A stretch of 64,000 nucleotides of DNA from Serripes groenlandicus. Its lineage: Eukaryota > Mollusca > Bivalvia > Cardiida > Cardiidae. The position numbers were made by a program, and so were the translations under genes. How positions within the stretch are numbered: the stretch's first letter is position 1; each line of letters starts with the position of its first letter. This document shows, one piece after another, positions 31,079-64,000 of the stretch. Location: the NCBI GenBank assembly GCA_031761405.1, contig JASEVX010000007.1, positions 64,103,573 to 64,167,572 on the forward strand. The letters are read 5' to 3'. The notes under the pieces were generated by a model. That model saw only the letters and a list, made by a program, of their open reading frames with translations. It was not told the DNA's origin and did not search any database.

Positions 31079-32126
31079 GAGTCTTCAATGTACGAGGCAC
31101 CTACCCATTTACGTTACTCAAATAAAACAAAGTCCGGAAATGGGACTTATTTGTATTTATAATAATTTGTTTACATTTCTTAACAATCTTTTGAGACAGA
31201 TCTTAGATTGTAAATACGATTGGTGGATTTAAAATGGTAATACTGTTAACCTTTCTCTGATACAGACGACTTTTGACGCCCCTGTTAGCAATGTATGTTT
31301 TAATCTATTTTTTCCAACAGCAGCAAATTTTCTGACTCTGTATCAAAATTAGATATTACACTTTTCAATCATATATTTTCAAAGCAGTCGACTTGAAATC
31401 ATGATGTTGAATATGTATTGAGTTCGAACGTATGCCCCTGAATTGTTAGCCCTATTCGTTACGAATCGTTAAGGGTCGACTGTGTATATGAAATAATTGA
31501 TCTCATTCGACATCTTTCTTGGCTGTACTATCGTTTTGTGTCATCATATTTCAAATTCATTTGGCACAAATATTCCTTAAAATGTAAGAATTTATTACAT
31601 GCACAAAAAATCTGGATAAACACCGATTGATCATGTTCAAAATTTAGAGATAGTTGTTAAAGATTATATTTAGCTTGGGTGGTTATCTTGGAAATAAGTT
31701 TCAAATATTTCACTGGCTACTGTGACTTCAATTTTTGAATAAAAATAAACAAGGAATAAAAATTATTTGAGATAGAAATCTATCAGATAGTGTTCTTAAA
31801 AAGTTACATGTTTGAACAAATCTAGAAACATATTCTCAAAAAAAAAAAAAAAAATATCTCCATTTATTATATTGCATATTAATACGTCTCTTTTCACTTC
31901 GATATGTGTGGGAAAGATATTATCTCGCAACACCAAAGGTCTGGAGAGGTGTCAATATTTACCACGCTTCGAGTAGACAATACAAAGCCATGTATCGCTG
32001 CTGCAACATAATTTTCCCTTTGGTATATACCTCTTAAAACTTTAAAGACAGAAGAAGAAATATTATACAAATTTAAATGTTTTCAATAATGAAATAACAC
32101 ATTTTACACTTGAAATAAAATATATG
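31079..32126. other. AT-rich intergenic sequence
   Basis: Lies between the satellite and the 3' end of the membrane-protein gene. It holds a weak MITE-1 fragment at about 31245-31400 (CAGACGACTTTTGACGCC) and a short poly-A run near 31838-31853. No gene seen. Confidence 0.45.
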
Positions 32127-32190
32127 AATGGCGTGTGAATGATGTCACACTACTCCACTCTGAATGAAGTGGCATCATTCACACGCCATT
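32127..32190. repeat. Perfect 18-bp inverted repeat (hairpin)
   Basis: AATGGCGTGTGAATGATG and its exact complement CATCATTCACACGCCATT, separated by 28 bp. It lies about 440 bp beyond the stop codon of the minus-strand membrane-protein gene. It could be a small MITE or a transcript-end hairpin; nothing else supports either. Confidence 0.7.
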
Positions 32191-32630
32191 ATTACCGTAT
32201 GTGTTACCTTTTAAAATTCGTCGCGATGTACATCTGCATTGTTGTGCCCCAGATAGGTGCAGGTATATAATAAACTGTATTAATCACATCGTGTTTATAG
32301 AATGCATGTTGTCTTCGATGTTGTATTGCTTTTTGTTTGAATTAATAGCTAAACAAACGACGCGTGCCAGTATGTTATTCAAACGGGTAAAACTGAACCA
32401 GGGTTATCGCAAGAAACGCCATAATCAGAATAAACAAGCGTGATAATCTTTGATTTTCGGTACATGTATGTAAAAATAAAAGTAGCAAAAACGGAGTGAA
32501 GCTCAATATGACGAGTTTCATTGTCAGCATTTTGATGCAAACTGGCTGACAGTCCTAATTTCCAACATTGGTGAATTTATAAACAGTTCATGATGGTATA
32601 AGTATCAAACTCGTCATTTGTTTGTGTCGA

Positions 32631-63345
<30,715 letters not shown>

Positions 63346-63350
63346 TAGTT

Positions 63351-63542
63351 TTGACCCTTTTCTACATACAGCAATTGTTCAACAAACGAATATGGGATAT
63401 CAGTTTAATGATGATGTTTCTATTAAAACGAGTTTAAAGTATCGTGACAACATGAATTATGTCTCATTATATGAAAATTCCCCTTTTGCCAAATTGTTTT
63501 CGAAAGTCATCAGCTGCAGATGCCTGTATGAGGGAAAGGGAA
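63351..63542. mobile_element. MITE-1 copy immediately upstream of the membrane-protein start codon
   Basis: TTTTGACCCTTTTCTACATA to TGTATGAGGGAAAGGG, with TCGAAAGTCATCAGCTGCAG. Its end is about 6 bp from the ATG at 63345-63343. Confidence 0.7.
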
Positions 63543-63613
63543 AAACTAATTTATTTTACATCAAGTTGGAAACAGATCCTTACAACTTGTATAGCTTATA
63601 CAAAGGCGCGAGT

Positions 63614-63828
63614 ACTGGTTAACCCATTACTTCACACAGACGACATTTGACACCTGCCATTGAACATGACTTTTGAAAACATTGCAATAAAAGGTGAAAT
63701 TGCTCAAAATGAGCAATTTCACCTTTTATTGCAATATTTTCACCTCTTTATCAATATAAATCTTTCAGTTTTCCAGATTGTATAAAGCAGACGACCTTTA
63801 AAAAGTCATGTGAAGTAATGGATTGAGC
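63614..63828. mobile_element. MITE-1 variant (TTAACCCATTAC ends)
   Basis: TTAACCCATTACTTCACACA to GTGAAGTAATGGATTGA. Nearly perfect central palindrome GCAATAAAAGGTGAAATTGC / GCAATTTCACCTTTTATTGC with apex GCTCAAAATGAGC. Same subfamily as 37258-37445. Confidence 0.87.
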
Positions 63829-63889
63829 GTGATCAAAATATTCTAAAAGTTTGTTTCTTAATGGATGTTAAATAAATAAGTTTTTTAAA

Positions 63890-64000
63890 AAAACAACTTA
63901 TATACATCACTCTTGATATCTGCTTCCTGACTATTCGATCAGTATCGACGACGAGTGTTCGGGGAGGTGGAATATATCGATCATTGTCTCAGGGGTAACG
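63890..64000. mobile_element. SINE-D fragment at window edge
   Basis: AACTTATATACATCACTCTT and GATATCTGCTTCCTGACTAT resemble the SINE-D body. A matching head-side fragment (TTATTTTACATCAAGTTGGA) is at about 63551-63625, split by the MITE-1 variant. Low similarity. Confidence 0.4.

Overview
This is a eukaryotic nuclear window. It holds intron-split genes with GT..AG junctions, an intact LINE, a tyrosine-recombinase (DIRS-type) retrotransposon, tRNA-derived SINEs, dense MITEs and long minisatellites. The repeat style and protein flavour suggest a bivalve mollusc. I lean towards a dreissenid mussel because the family beginning TGAGCCGTCCCGCGAG looks familiar, but that is recollection, not something shown here.

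Layout. (1) 1-4760: two arrays of a 70-bp hairpin-bearing satellite in opposite orientation, separated by a MITE and a SINE. (2) 5150-18890: a large inverted duplication. Each arm carries the same four-exon homeobox gene (379 codons, both copies open), transcribed divergently from around 13.7 kb and 16.1 kb. The left copy carries a 5.6-kb Ngaro/PAT-like DIRS retrotransposon in the intron that interrupts the homeodomain. That element has two short phase-1 introns whose removal would fuse gag, RT/RNase H and tyrosine recombinase into one frame of about 1481 residues. (3) 19-21 kb: SINE, MITEs and a displaced copy of the palindrome centre. (4) 21.2-27.7 kb: an apparently full-length LINE with two intact ORFs, a 200-bp (CT)n tract and an AAT-repeat tail. 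(5) 27.7-32.2 kb: nested MITEs plus 37-bp and 103-bp satellites. (6) 32,631-63,345, minus strand: a 15-exon gene I reconstructed from splice sites and reading phases. It encodes a predicted type I membrane protein of about 1008 residues: signal peptide, about five copies of a two-exon (284+166 nt, 150-aa) extracellular repeat, a Thr-rich stalk, one transmembrane helix and a short basic tail. Its introns are packed with MITEs, SINEs and minisatellites.

Most notable observations: (a) two minisatellites in different introns of the membrane-protein gene are built from units that repeat the exon end and 5' splice site, giving arrays of splice donors; (b) a DIRS element whose three ORFs are joined by spliceosomal introns; (c) MITE families with different ends share the same hairpin apex, GCTC-N5-GAGC; (d) a satellite unit supplies an empty site proving TTAA target duplication for one MITE family. 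Everything comes from reading the sequence; no alignment program or database was used.
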